Shown: positions 1-12,500 of the stretch, one piece after another
Numbering within the stretch: position 1 is the stretch's first letter
How the letters are laid out: each line of letters begins with the position of its first letter
Source: Cynocephalus volans
Lineage: Eukaryota; Chordata; Mammalia; Dermoptera; Cynocephalidae
Direction of reading: 5' to 3'
Length of the DNA stretch: 64,000 bases
NCBI RefSeq assembly: GCF_027409185.1
Contig: NW_026902448.1
Span: 62,001 to 126,000, forward strand
Notes under the pieces: generated by a model
What the model saw: only the letters and a program-made list of their open reading frames with translations
Databases searched by the model: none
What the model was told of the DNA's origin: nothing
Program-made: the position numbers and the translations under genes

Positions 1-1491
1 TGCCTTCAGCTCTGGGGATATGCGCATGTGACCGTCTGGGAGAAGGGGAGTGTGAATGGACGGCTTTCACACGCTTCTGTCTTGCTGGGGTATGTAGTCA
101 ACAGTTTAGGCACCAAAAAAGGATGTCGGTTTAAACTTAACCTTATTAAAGTGAACAGTGCTTGTTTCTGGCTTGGAAAATCTGGAAAAGCAGCAGCTCT
201 GGCCTTGGCCCCAGACACATCACCACACAGCTGGGAGGTGACCCACATTCCAGTTGAGGGCAATCCCCATCTCCCCTTGTGACGTGAAATTCACTTGGAA
301 ATGTTGAAGCATACTGAGGGGAGCAAAAGCAAAACATTTTCTTTTGCTACCGACACCTTGGTCTCTCACACCAAAAGAAATCTTGACAGCGAAGCAACAG
401 TTGAGATGGGAAACTACATTGTGCACGTGCCTCACTGAGGTGGAAAAGTAGAGCAGAATTTCCTCGCATGCTTTCTCCACTGTGTCGCTTCAGACCCTTA
501 GCTTGCAGGTTCACAGAAGAGAAACAGTCCTTGCAGCTGTAGCTGATGGTGAGGATTCAGGACACGGTGGGAGTGAGAGAGGGCCTGGAGCCTGACTTCC
601 CTGAATCTGTCACCAGGTACAGAGAAGGGGTGTGTCTCACCTGTTCCTTTGCCTGTGGGGAGCCATCCAGTGTGTGCGGTTACTGGACATGGGCATCTGT
701 GGGGTTGGTTGGGATTGTGCAGACTTGACCTCTTGCCCCATAGTTTTCATCCCTGTCCTGCTGCGACTTCCATGTGGGTTATTGTGCAAATTCTACCCAG
801 AGGAACGCATTAGCATCATTCCTTTGCTGGAGGCCAGATTGTCTGTGCCTGGTTTCTGTGAGGCCCTCTACTGCCACCCAGCGTCCAGCGATGCTGTAGT
901 GCCACAGCCATCCTTGGAGTGAGACAAGACACCTAGTTTCAAGCTTTGGGGAAATTAGCCCACTAGGATGTGCTGTTGCTCCCTGTGCCCAAGGGGCCCG
1001 CTTCATTCTAGAGTCTGCTGAACCCCAAACAACTTATTTGCGTTGGGAAGAGATGGCCAGGCCCGGCAGCAACAGTTTCATCTGGGGCAGTGGCCTGGCC
1101 ACGGGCAGCTGTTCCTCCTGCTGCTAAGGTTTAAGCCAGCTGCCGCGGGTGACAGCTTTCCTCCCAACAAGCAGGCCCCAAGGGTGCAGGTGCTCAAGGA
1201 AGCTGTGTGGACAGAATGGCGCCCCTCCAGTCCAGCGGACAGATGGGAGGGGACTGGGTGAGGCACCTCTGGCGGCGACAGGGTCAGTGCTACCGGGATG
1301 ACATCACCGGTGACCAGCAGAGAGCTCAGCAGCTTGCAGGGTTGTCTCATCCCTGAAAGGCAGAGCTGCTGTTTTTCTAGAATAGGTTTTGTTTTCCTTT
1401 GGTCACAGAGTTATCCCTTGGCCGCCTGTAAATTTATACGCGACACTGTTCACTAAAAATTGCACTTGCACGTTTACGTCTTAGCTGTGCT

Positions 1492-1696
1492 GAAACATGA
1501 GTTTCTCTTTCACTGCCATTCCAGCAGGGCTGACCCGAGTCCAGCACCGCCGATGTGGTTGCCACTCGCAGTGGGACAGAAGTGCATGCAGGTTCCCGGG
1601 GCGGCTGCTGGGTAGAACTTTGGGCATGTTTGGAACATTTTTCCTCAAAGTACAACGGAGGCTTCAATATGTGTCACAGGACACCAGCAGGTAAGC
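1492..1696 (+). other. Possible exon end with strong splice donor (weak candidate)
   Basis: A GC-rich stretch is open from an ATG at 1498 and runs into CAGCAG|GTAAGC, where the GT at 1691-1692 sits in a near-perfect U1 donor context. The same sequence occurs in each later unit. I could not define a matching acceptor or promoter, so this is only a pointer to a possible unit-derived transcript. Confidence 0.15.
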
Positions 1697-4509
1697 TGTG
1701 GGCAACTGGCCGTTGAGTTCTCCCAGTTATAGAACATTTTATCCATAATTTACTTATTCCTGTTTGTATAGTCTTTAAAGAGTAGGTAAAGGATAATGAA
1801 GGTTGCCTTTTAAGAGAAGCAGCTAATTTTATAAAATGCCATCTTCGTGGTTAAGGAAGGCAATTACCTTTTTTAATGTATTACATTAATTTCCTATTAC
1901 TGCTCTTGGGTAATAGGTGACTTTAGTCACCAAAAGCCTTGCAGTTTCAAATATTGACCTTGCAAAGGACAGGAATTTTAACCCCCGGGCATCGAGTCTC
2001 TGTTGCAGGAAAAGAATCATAACACAGCAAGGCTGCTGATTCTAAGACAGACAAGTGACTAATTGATAGGCAACGTTACTAAAAAGCTGCTAGAGGGAAA
2101 AGGAATTTCGGGTAAATCAAGGCTTTGTTATAGTGGATCACTTAATTGCCTAACAGAGTGTCATCTGACTTGTTTTGACTGAATGTTACCAGCTTCTATT
2201 GCAAAACTTGTAAAACTGAACCTATGTTCAAAACCCCACCTATGTCTCTTCCTGTAACTTCTTGGTCTGGAGAATAAATGCAGGAAGAGAAGCCCGGGGC
2301 TTCTCACTGCTCAAAAGAGATGGGCTTTGAGGAATCTTTGGCAGCTCCATCACCCAGGGGAAAAGGGGGGACAGATCTGTGGGAGGCAAAGCAACAGTGG
2401 CCCACCCACGTGGAAGTGGTGTTTCGGTGTGCTTCATGACTGCTTCCAGGCAGGAGATGCTGCCCTCGGTTCATGCCAAGGACTCCAGGCATGGCCTGCT
2501 TCAGGGTAGAGGAGGCTGCCCTTGGCTCCTGCCAAGATTGTCCTGTTTTGGTACTCTGTGGAATTTGGGGAGAATTCAGGCCTGGCTGGAAATCACAGGT
2601 TCTTGTCTCTGGCCTGTCCTGGGGCTCAGATTGATGTTCCATTTATGACAAGCAAAGTGTAACTAGCAGTGTTTGGAGAGTTTTCTTGAGTATTTTCAAA
2701 TACTTATGTAACTTTTGAGGTGACTTAATTTTTAAGGGCGGCAGTGTTGGATCATAGAACTGACGAAGAAGCGTTTGCTGCTGCACCCGGGAGGAGAATG
2801 GCAGCACCAAGCGTGCCCTGGGCTTGGCAGAGGATAAAGAAACATCATTTGTGCTCTTCTTGCATCCTGTGTCACTGCTCTCATACCTCAGCAAGGATCC
2901 CTCTGTGTCAGGGATCTTCTTGTCGCTCAAAAAGTTGGAATCCTGAATAAGAGGAAGGAGTGCTAAGGGTTTGCTGGATGTGCAAGGGTAGCCAGACTGC
3001 TGCTGAGCAAATGTGGTGTGCAGACTCAGGGTGGATGACCCAAAGAAGGGATAGGATCATGACCTTTCTTTTTCAGTGAAATGAAGTGGACGTGTATTTT
3101 CTGGCCTTCTTAATGCTTGGGGTTTTACTGACTATCCAGGGAGGTGTTAAAAGCTCTTCTCTGCAGAAGAGACAAGCTCCAGGAAAAAAAAGAAAAAGAA
3201 GAAGAAGAAGGCACAGTGAAGAAGGCGGTGGTGGCTTTTTCTAGGAGCAAATCCCTCAGGAAGGAGACAACTTGTGAAAGCAGCATGCTGTCCTGAGCAA
3301 GCGACCACAATTACAGCGCAGTACAGCTGGAAAAGACTTCCAGTGGCTCGCCGTCACTGTTGTGCAAACGTATGTATCACCTGGGGGCTGGCCTCCTGGA
3401 CCCCTCCCACTCTTTCCAGATAGCCGCTTCCTGAGCCTGTCCAGGACTGGGGGTTGCAGTTGTGTTTTAATTCTTATCATCGACACTGGCTGCACCATCA
3501 GTGCTGGAAGCTAATGCCCATGTCCGGGATGCCTCCTGACACTGGCCTACCTCTAGCCGGTTGGGACTTCCAGTCAGTGTTTTCCGAAAAGCTGTACAAA
3601 CCTCATTACTAAATGCTTCACCTTGATGATTAAGTTTTTTAATCTGTTTTTATTATCAGGCTCTTATAAGTATTTGCATTGTCTTCAGCGGAATCTGAGT
3701 ATAGAGACTGTCCAGCATTTAAAATTCCTCATTTTCCAGACCTCAGTTAGTCTTCGTACAGCCCCGTATAAAACTTTAGTTTTCACACACGATCTGCTAT
3801 CAACACATAACGTCAGCCCTTTTGTTCCTATGTTGTGGGAACCTCTGCAAATTAGTGTTGCATCTGATGTTCAACTAAGGTGTGCTTCTCAGGAGTTAAA
3901 TTTCTCTCGGACTGGACAGGTGGGAGTTTTTTCATGTCCTACCCCTATACCGCACACCCACATAACACGCATTTGAGTTTTGAAGGGCATGTACAGCTGC
4001 TCTGTAGATCCCGCAGTGAGCGAGGGGTGTGCTTGCACGCGTGGAACCGCAGGGTGTGCTCACTAGAGGAAAGTGCATAGAATTCTAAGCGCGACTGACT
4101 TCCTGCCTCATCTCTTGAGCGGTTATTAAAGATCAGACTGTTAGAGGTCATACCCTGGCCTCCATTTCAAATTAATCAAATGAAGGTATTTCAAACAGGT
4201 CCGTAAATTCTCAGATTAGATCATGCAGCTTTAGATCTTGTATCTCAGACTAATGCGGCACAGTTAGATTTTAGAAATTTGAATTAGACCCATCAGGTAC
4301 ATTTTATCTATTATAAAACTATGCTCAAATCAGTTCTTATTTATGCTGCTCATAGTACATTTTTTGCCTTTAAAATTAAGCAGCAAAAAGGTTAAGTAGC
4401 CCTAGATTTTCAGGATTATAAATGTGTTCTGTGTTTTCCTTTTTGTTGGCCTTTAAACTCATCACTTGGCAGGGGGGTACTTGTGCAGGTAGGTGCTAGG
4501 TCAAGTGTG

Positions 4510-4511
<2 letters not shown>

Positions 4512-4563
<52 letters not shown>
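4512..4563. repeat. (AC)26 microsatellite, unit 1
   Basis: Perfect dinucleotide run of 26 repeats. It is the shortest of the six allelic positions in the array. Confidence 0.97.
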
Positions 4564-4565
<2 letters not shown>

Positions 4566-5523
4566 CTTTTGGTTATGTAAACAGCCCAAGACCTAAGAAA
4601 TGGAGTCCCAAGTAAACTGAGTTAACCAATTACTGTTATACTGAATCTCCATACACCTTAGCTTGTTTGAGCTGAGAATTTCTTGCTAGCAAATAGCATG
4701 TCTCATGTGTTCATCAAATTACAGCACCTCCACGAAACAGCATTTTGACAGAGCTGATAAGCAGATGTAAACATAAGCATCACCTATCTGAAGGGGTTGG
4801 GAGCAGTCACTCTTTAGTACTCTGCTAAAATGATTGAAGTTGATTATAGGCACTTAACAGTAAAGGAAAGAAAACCCGGGAAGGTATAAGTAAGCACAGC
4901 AGAGATAATTCGGTGGATTCGTTTTGGTTCAGTTGGTTTTCCTCTGTGTCGACCAGTATTGGAGAGCTGACCCTGAGACTCCAAGTGTGCGGGTTGAGGA
5001 GACTGTTCATTGGAGAAAGGAAAAGAAGGGGAAATAATTTGCCCTAATCTCAATCTTATCATCTCCTACCTCACTCAAATTTTGAGGACGGACAGGGATA
5101 TATGGAAGCAGAGAAGATAAGATTAGCCGAAGGCTAATTTCTCTACTCATGGGTTTTCTCCTTTGGCCTTTCGCACTTCTTCCATCAGCTCTTCACTGAC
5201 ACTGATACGGCCAATTAAACTTCCCAGCACTTCTCTACATCTCAAAATTGAAATTGATGGATATCCGAAATTTACAAGGGACATACATTTGAGCTACTTG
5301 CTTCTGATCACCTTCTGTTTCCCCAGAAATGTCATCTTTCGCAAAGAGGGTTGGGAGGAGAGAAGGGTCATGGGTAAAATGATCCAAATTCAATGTGCCT
5401 CTTCCGCTCTGCCCCCATCAAACATCTCTTCGACTTTGTGGTAGCAGGGCACATCGTCTGGGTCTCGACGGGTACAGTGGGAGGGGGCAGCGTGAACACA
5501 GATTCATTGTAACTCTGCACGCC

Positions 5524-5856
5524 ATGAAGACCCTTCCTTTGCCTCCCTGGCTGGCTGTGGAGATGTTTTCGGGTGGGGGAGGTCTTGAGGCTGATGTGGG
5601 GTCCACTTGCAGTCTGTGCGACTGTGTCCGTTGTCAGAAGTCCTGTGGCGTAGAGCCGAGCGTTGCTGCCGCTTGTGGAGTTCACCGGGACAACCTCCTC
5701 TGCACCCACGTGGCTGGTGCTGCCCTCTGGGTGTGGGCAAAGGTCCAGCTGCTCAGTGAACTAGGCCTTGCTGTGCACGAAGCACTCTGCTGCTGCTTTA
5801 AGGAGGTGTGCTGCCTGTACAAAAGTATCCTTCGTGTTCTCAAGGTGATGAGATGA
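5524..5856 (+). other. 110-codon ATG ORF of unknown meaning, present in every unit
   Basis: An ORF beginning ATGAAGACC (G at -3, A at +4) and ending TGA encodes 110 residues, with a Cys-rich stretch (CSLCDCVRCQKSC) and a hydrophobic C-terminal half. The same ORF is open in all six units (15314-15646, 25090-25422, 34886-35218, 44658-44990, 54445-54777), with one Lys/Gln change between unit 1 and the others. I do not recognise the protein. Openness in near-identical copies is weak evidence because the whole unit is conserved. It may be a chance ORF, or part of an exon of an unknown transcript. Confidence 0.15.
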
Positions 5857-6820
5857 ACATGGGATCGTTCGTCTGATTTTCAGTCAATTGTTTTTCTGGG
5901 ATTTCTGTATAATTTCTTTCGTTTACAGACACAATTTGCATTTTAGTTCTCCCCAAGAGCATGATGTCTCCCTTGTGCTTTTATATCCGTTTGCTTCCAT
6001 GTTGCCTCTCTTGGTTTCCACTGTTTACCCACCATTACTCAAGGCACGAAGTGGGCTGAAAAGGTTTTTCTAAAGTATCCCTGGTTTATGACAATTTTGA
6101 AATGGAAGTTTCTGGTGTTTCTAGTTACAGGCACACTTCCCGGTATTTCGGACTACCAAAGGCTTGTTAAGTAACTTAAAAAACACTTGGGATGTGAACA
6201 GATTTTAACTAGAAAACAGATTTCTACACTTTCGTTCTAGCTGTGGAAGTTGAAACGGAAAACCTTAATAACCTGCAGACCTAAACCCAGATAATTGCTT
6301 GTGCGGGTTCCCCATCTCAAAGCCTTGTCCTCCTGCTCCTATGTGTGTGTGCCACACAGGTGGCCAGGCACGGGGTGAAATGGATCCAGGGGAACAGGGG
6401 TCCTCAGAGATAAATCATGGCATGGGATCCAGAAGCACATTGCAGTGAAATCCTAAGGAGCAAATTTCCTGTAAGAGAACAAACATGTGCAAGAATACTA
6501 GAACCCAAGGACGTTTTGTAGAAATTGAAAGTTGGTGGTGGAGGGCGTGTCTGTATTTTAAAAGTTGCAGAAACCGGGTTTTTTTGTTTTTTTTTTCCCG
6601 TCTGTCCCAGGGTCGTCAGTGACAAATAGATGAGGCTGGGAGTGACCAGACATTGTACATCGAAACCAACATTCTCCTCCCAATTTGAAGAAATATCAAA
6701 ATTTGTACTGATAAAGGATTTAGCTTGACAGCTGGTTTTTAATGTTATCCACATAGCTGGAATTTTCTGGAATGTCAATAATGGCATTCTTTTTGTGTTT
6801 TAAAGTGTCTTACTTTTTAA

Positions 6821-9528
6821 ATTATTTTTATTAGCATATTCATTATTACAAATCATGATTTTTCTTTATGCCCTTTGCCTGACCCATCACGCCCCCAACT
6901 CCCTCCCTCCGTCCATCCCCTCATCTCTAGTAACCATTGGTTTCTTCTGTCCTTCTGAAAGTTCAAGGAACTGTTGTAGTCCTTTGCTTCCTTCCTTCCT
7001 TCCTTCCTTCCTTCCTTCCTTCCTTCCTTCCTTCCTTCCTTCCTTCCTTCCTTCCTTCCTTTCTACCTAGTTATAAGTGAGAGCATGTGATATTTATCTT
7101 CCCTTGTCTGGCTTATTTCACACAACATAATTTTCTCCAGACTCATCCAGGTTGTTACCGATGGCAGAATTTCATTCTTTTTCTTTATCACTGAGTATTA
7201 TTCCATGGTGTACGTGTATCACATTTTTTTTATCCAGTCATCTGTCGAAGGGCACTGAGGTTGGTTCTATATTTTGGCTATTGTAAGTAAAGCTGCAGTG
7301 AACATGGGAGTGCAGGTGTCCCTTCCATATGATTTCCATTTCTTTGGATATATACCCAGTAGTGGAACTGCTGGATCATATGGTAGTACTATCTGTATTG
7401 GAGGAAACTTCTTTACTGTTTTCCATAGTGGCTGTGCTAATTTACAGTCCCACCAACATTGGAGAAGAGTTCTCCTTTCCTCATATCCTCAGTAGCATTT
7501 CTTATTAATGGTCTTTTTAACAATGGCCAGTCTATCTGGGTTGACATGATATCTCAATGTGGTTTTGATTTGCATTTCTCTGATGACTAGTGATGCTGAG
7601 CATTTTTTCGTGTACCGTTGGCCATTTGTATGTCTTTGAAAAATGTCTATTCATCTCGTTTGCCCAGTTTTAAATCGGATTACTTGTTTTCATACTGTAC
7701 AGCTGTTTGAGTTCTTGGTATGTTCTGGATATTAAGCCCTTGGCAGACGTATAGTTTACACATATTTTCTCCCTTTTTTTAGGGTGCCTTTCTGCTCTGT
7801 TGATTGTTTCCTTTGCTGTGTGGAAGCTTCTTAGTTTGACATTAGCTCATTTGTTTAGTTTTTATATTGTTGCTTGTGGGTTTTCGGGTCTTATTCATAA
7901 AGCCTTTGCCCCCACCTACTTCCTGGAGTGTTTCCCCTCTGTTTTCCTTCAGTCATGTAATGGTTTGGGGTCTTATATTCTGGTCTTTAATCCATTTCGA
8001 GTCGATTTTGGCATATGGTGAGATGCTGGTCCAGTTTCATTCTTCTGCATGTGGATTGTCCAATTTTGCGGGCACCGTTTATTTCCTGAAGAGGCTGTCT
8101 TTTCCACAGCGTATGTTCTGGTTTGCTTTGTCAAAAATCGGTTGGCTGTAAGTAGGCAAATTGATTATTCCTGGGTTTTCTATCCTGTTCCATTGATCTG
8201 AGTGTCTGTTTCTATGCCATCACCATGCTGTTTTGAGCCTTGTCATAGAATTTGAAATTGGGTGGTGTTATGCCTCCAGCCTTTCTGTTTTTGGGGTGCT
8301 TTTAAGCTCAAAATTGCTTTGGCTATTCAGGATCTTTTCGTATTCCATATGAATGTTAGCACTGCTTTTTCTATTTCTGTGAAGAAAGTTGTTGCTATTT
8401 TGACGGAGATTGCGTTGAATTTGTAGACTGCTATGGGTAGAAAGGACATTTTCACGATGTTAATTCTTCCCGTACCAGAGCCTGGTATGTCATTCCACTA
8501 TTTTGGGGTGCTCTTTAATTTCTCTCACTGGTGTTTGGTAGTTCTCATTGTAGAGATCTGCATTAACCTCCTTGGTTCAATTGGTTCCTAGGTATTTTAT
8601 CTTGGGGGTGACTATTGTAAATGGGCTTGCTTTCTTGATTTCTTTTTCTGCCAGTTCATTATCGGAGTATAAAAATGCTCCTGATCTGTGGGTGTTGATT
8701 TTGTACCCCGCAAAATTATTAAAATTGTTAGTCAGCCGTAAGGGCGTTCTGGTAGCCTTTAGGTTTTCTATCTATAAGATCGCATCATCTGCAAACAGGG
8801 ACAACTTGACTTTGTCCTTCCCAATCTGAATGCCCTTTATTTCTTTGTCTTGCTTGATTGCTCTGGTTAGGGCTTTCAATACTATGTTGAATGAGTGTGG
8901 TGAGAGTGGGCAAAGCTAATGGTTTGTCTATTTTATTTATCTTCTCAAAAAACAACTTTGTGTTTCGCTGATCCTTTGTATCGTTTTGGGGGTCTCCATT
9001 TCATTGAACTCTGCCCTGATGTTAATTATTTCTTTCTCTCTAGTACTTTTATGATTGCATTGTTGTGGTGGTGGTGGTTCTTTGAGGTGTACGGTTCGGT
9101 CATTTACGTGAAGTTTCTCCATCCTTTTGATGTGAGCATGTATTGCAATATATTGCCTCGTCGCTGTTGCTTTTACAGTATCCCACAGGTTTTGGTAGGA
9201 TGCATCTTTTTTCATTAGTTTCAAGAACGTTTTTGATTTCCTTTTTAATTTCTTCTTGGACCCATAGGTCATTCGGGAGCCTGTTGTTCAGTTTTCATGC
9301 ACTGGAGTAGTTTCCAGAAATTCGCTTGTAATTGATTTCCAGTGCTAGTCAAATTGTGGTCAGAAAAGATACTAGGAATGATGTCAGCTTTGAAAAATTT
9401 GCTGAAACCTGTTTTGTGACCTAACATGTGGTCTATCCTGGAGAATGTTCCATGTGCCGATGAGAAAAAATGTGTATTCTCTAGTTGTTGCATGAAATGT
9501 TCTGTAGATGTCTGCCAGGTCCAATTGG
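6821..9528 (-). mobile_element. Degenerate LINE-1 fragment (3' UTR + ORF2 relic), unit 1
   Basis: Read on the minus strand, 9269-9493 encodes part of the ORF2 endonuclease, with the family motifs FFSSAHGTFSRIDH and the catalytic-site SDHN. The stretch 8937-9272 continues into the linker before the reverse transcriptase (KIRAEFNEMETPKTIQRI). Near 8916 the alignment jumps to the palm, where FADD is read at 8784-8795, so the first part of the RT domain is deleted. The C-terminal ORF2 region follows to about 7300 and the 3' UTR to about 6821. Many stops and frameshifts are present and no promoter or ORF1 is left. It is an old, inactive copy amplified as part of the unit. The outer ends are approximate. 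Confidence 0.9.
6987..7061. repeat. (CTTC)n microsatellite inside LINE-1 3' UTR, unit 1
   Basis: A tetranucleotide run of about 75 nt lies inside the minus-strand LINE-1 3' UTR. Any open frame across it (Leu-Pro-Ser-Phe repeats) is an artefact of the repeat. Confidence 0.95.
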
Positions 9529-12500
9529 ACCTGCACGAGCTACAGATAAATTGGTATAAAGGTGTAAACTATTTAATATTTGTTTGTCATACATGAACGC
9601 TAACGTAGTTATAGTCTTAGCTTTTGGGACTTAGAGAAGTAAACTTAGGAAATCAGTAAGGGTTTTTGCAGCTTTTATCTACTTCAGTGAAAGTTGAGGC
9701 AACTTTTACTTGATGCAACCCTGGAAGTGTTCAGTGAGAAGAACACACGGTTACTGGCCGCATATACTGCACCGTGCTTTGCACAGTGCCTTCAGCTCTG
9801 GGGATATGCGCATGTGACCGTCTGGGAGAAGGGGAGTGTGAATGGACGGCTTTCACACGCTTCTGTCTTGCTGGGGTATGTAGTCAACAGTTTAGGCACC
9901 AAAAAAGGATGTCGGTTTAAACTTAACCTTATTAAAGTGAACAGTGCTTGTTTCTGGCTTGGAAAATCTGGAAAAGCAGCAGCTCTGGCCTTGGCCCCAG
10001 ACACATCACCACACAGCTGGGAGGTGACCCACATTCCAGTTGAGGGCAATCCCCATCTCCCCTTGTGACGTGAAATTCACTTGGAAATGTTGAAGCATAC
10101 TGAGGGGAGCAAAAGCAAAACATTTTCTTTTGCTACCGACACCTTGGTCTCTCACACCAAAAGAAATCTTGACAGCAAAGCAACAGTTGAGATGGGAAAC
10201 TACATTGTGCACGTGCCTCACTGAGGTGGAAAAGTAGAGCAGAATTTCCTCGCATGCTTTCTCCACTGTGTCGCTTCAGACCCTTAGCTTGCAGGTTCAC
10301 AGAAGAGAAACAGTCCTTGCAGCTGTAGCTGATGGTGAGGATTCAGGACACGGTGGGAGTGAGAGAGGGGCTGGAGCCTGACTTCCCTGAATCTGTCACC
10401 AGGTACAGAGAAGGGGTGTGTCTCACCTGTTCCTTTGCCTGTGGGGAGCCATCCAGTGTGTGCGGTTACTGGACATGGGCATCTGTGGGGTTGGTTGGGA
10501 TTGTGCAGACTTGACCTCTTGCCCCATAGTTTTCATCCCTGTCCTGCTGCGACTTCCATGTGGGTTATTGTGCAAATTCTACCCAGAGGAACGCATTAGC
10601 ATCATTCCTTTGCTGGAGGCCAGATTGTCTGTGCCTGGTTTCTGTGAGGCCCTCTACTGCCACCCAGCGTCCAGCGATGCTGTAGTGCCACAGCCATCCT
10701 TGGAGTGAGACAAGACACCTAGTTTCAAGCTTTGGGGAAATTAGCCCACTAGGATGTGCTGTTGCTCCCTGTGCCCAAGGGGCCCGCTTCATTCTAGAGT
10801 CTGCTGAACCCCAAACAACTTATTTGCGTTGGGAAGAGATGGCCAGGCCCGGCAGCAACAGTTTCATCTGGGGCAGTGGCCTGGCCACGGGCAGCTGTTC
10901 CTCCTGCTGCTAAGGTTTAAGCCAGCTGCCGCGGGTGACAGCTTTCCTCCCAACAAGCAGGCCCCAAGGGTGCAGGTGCTCAAGGAAGCTGTGTGGACAG
11001 AATGGCGCCCCTCCAGTCCAGCGGACAGATGGGAGGGGACTGGGTGAGGCACCTCTGGCGGCGACAGGGTCAGTGCTACCGGGATGACATCACCGGTGAC
11101 CAGCAGAGAGCTCAGCAGCTTGCAGGGTTGTCTCATCCCTGAAAGGCAGAGCTGCTGTTTTTCTAGAATAGGTTTTGTTTTCCTTTGGTCACAGAGTTAT
11201 CCCTTGGCCGCCTGTAAATTTGTACGCGACACTGTTCACTAAAAATTGCACTTGCACGTTTACGTCTTAGCTGTGCTGAAACATGAGTTTCTCTTTCACT
11301 GCCATTCCAGCAGGGCTGACCCGAGTCCAGCACCGCCGATGTGGTTGCCACTCGCAGTGGGACAGAAGTGCATGCAGGTTCCCGGGGCGGCTGCTGGGTA
11401 GAACTTTGGGCATGTTTGGAACATTTTTCCTCAAAGTACAACGGAGGCTTCAATATGTGTCACAGGACACCAGCAGGTAAGCTGTGGGCAACTGGCCGTT
11501 GAGTTCTCCCAGTTATAGAACATTTTATCCATAATTTACTTATTCCTGTTTGTATAGTCTTTAAAGAGTAGGTAAAGGATAATGAAGGTTGCCTTTTAAG
11601 AGAAGCAGCTAATTTTATAAAATGCCATCTTCGTGGTTAAGGAAGGCAATTACCTTTTTTAATGTATTACATTAATTTCCTATTACTGCTCTTGGGTAAT
11701 AGGTGACTTTAGTCACCAAAAGCCTTGCAGTTTCAAATATTGACCTTGCAAAGGACAGGAATTTTAACCCCCGGGCATCGAGTCTCTGTTGCAGGAAAAG
11801 AATCATAACACAGCAAGGCTGCTGATTCTAAGACAGACAAGTGACTAATTGATAGGCAACGTTACTAAAAAGCTGCTAGAGGGAAAAGGAATTTCGGGTA
11901 AATCAAGGCTTTGTTATAGTGGATCACTTAATTGCCTAACAGAGTGTCATCTGACTTGTTTTGACTGAATGTTACCAGCTTCTATTGCAAAACTTGTAAA
12001 ACTGAACCTATGTTCAAAACCCCACCTATGTCTCTTCCTGTAACTTCTTGGTCTGGAGAATAAATGCAGGAAGAGAAGCCCGGGGCTTCTCACTGCTCAA
12101 AAGAGATGGGCTTTGAGGAATCTTTGGCAGCTCCATCACCCAGGGGAAAAGGGGGGACAGATCTGTGGGAGGCAAAGCAACAGTGGCCCACCCACGTGGA
12201 AGTGGTGTTTCGGTGTGCTTCATGACTGCTTCCAGGCAGGAGATGCTGCCCTCGGTTCATGCCAAGGACTCCAGGCATGGCCTGCTTCAGGGTAGAGGAG
12301 GCTGCCCTTGGCTCCTGCCAAGATTGTCCTGTTTTGGTACTCTGTGGAATTTGGGGAGAATTCAGGCCTGGCTGGAAATCACAGGTTCTTGTCTCTGGCC
12401 TGTCCTGGGGCTCAGATTGATGTTCCATTTATGACAAGCAAAGTGTAACTAGCAGTGTTTGGAGAGTTTTCTTGAGTATTTTCAAATACTTATGTAACTT

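Larger units (their letters stand above)
1..9786. repeat. Macrosatellite unit 1 (about 9.8 kb tandem repeat)
   Basis: The sequence at position 1 recurs at 9787, 19553, 29357, 39121 and 48906 in the same orientation, and the whole interval between landmarks is repeated. The landmark was set by the window edge and is not the biological unit boundary. About 6.8 kb of unrecognised sequence is followed by an (AC)n tract near 4.5 kb, a poly-T run near 6.58 kb, a minus-strand LINE-1 fragment and a short spacer. I see no gene family in the non-LINE part. Unit 1 has private differences from units 2-6, for example a cluster between about 4885 and 5095 and an interrupted T run (GGG then T7-G-T10) near 6577. 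It may therefore lie nearer an edge of the array. Confidence 0.97.

Noticed and set aside
2273..2278. AATAAA polyadenylation signal in the repeat unit
   Set aside because: A single hexamer with no defined transcript or clear downstream GT-rich element is expected by chance in a 9.8 kb unit.
3181..3225. Lysine-rich (nuclear localisation-like) coding tract
   Set aside because: The AAAGAAGAAGAAG run is a short purine repeat with nearby stops and no supporting gene structure.
3623..3976. 117-codon open frame in each unit
   Set aside because: It begins with TTG, not ATG, has no recognisable motif, and is open only because all units are near-identical.
5485..5500. AGGGGGCAG resembling a CTCF core motif, which would fit a DXZ4-like macrosatellite
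   Set aside because: Only half of the motif matches and the upstream CCASY part does not. The unit is also not strongly GC-rich, so I do not call a CTCF site or a DXZ4 homologue.
5395..5523. Longer 153-codon form of the 5524-5856 ORF
   Set aside because: The upstream start is GTG, which is not credible for a mammalian gene. The first ATG is at 5524.
6855..7070. Leu-Pro-Ser-Phe repeat protein
   Set aside because: It is a translation of the (CTTC)n microsatellite inside a LINE-1 3' UTR.
7800..8151. Hydrophobic plus-strand ORFs in the LINE-1 region
   Set aside because: They are antisense to the LINE-1 ORF2 relic and reflect its composition.
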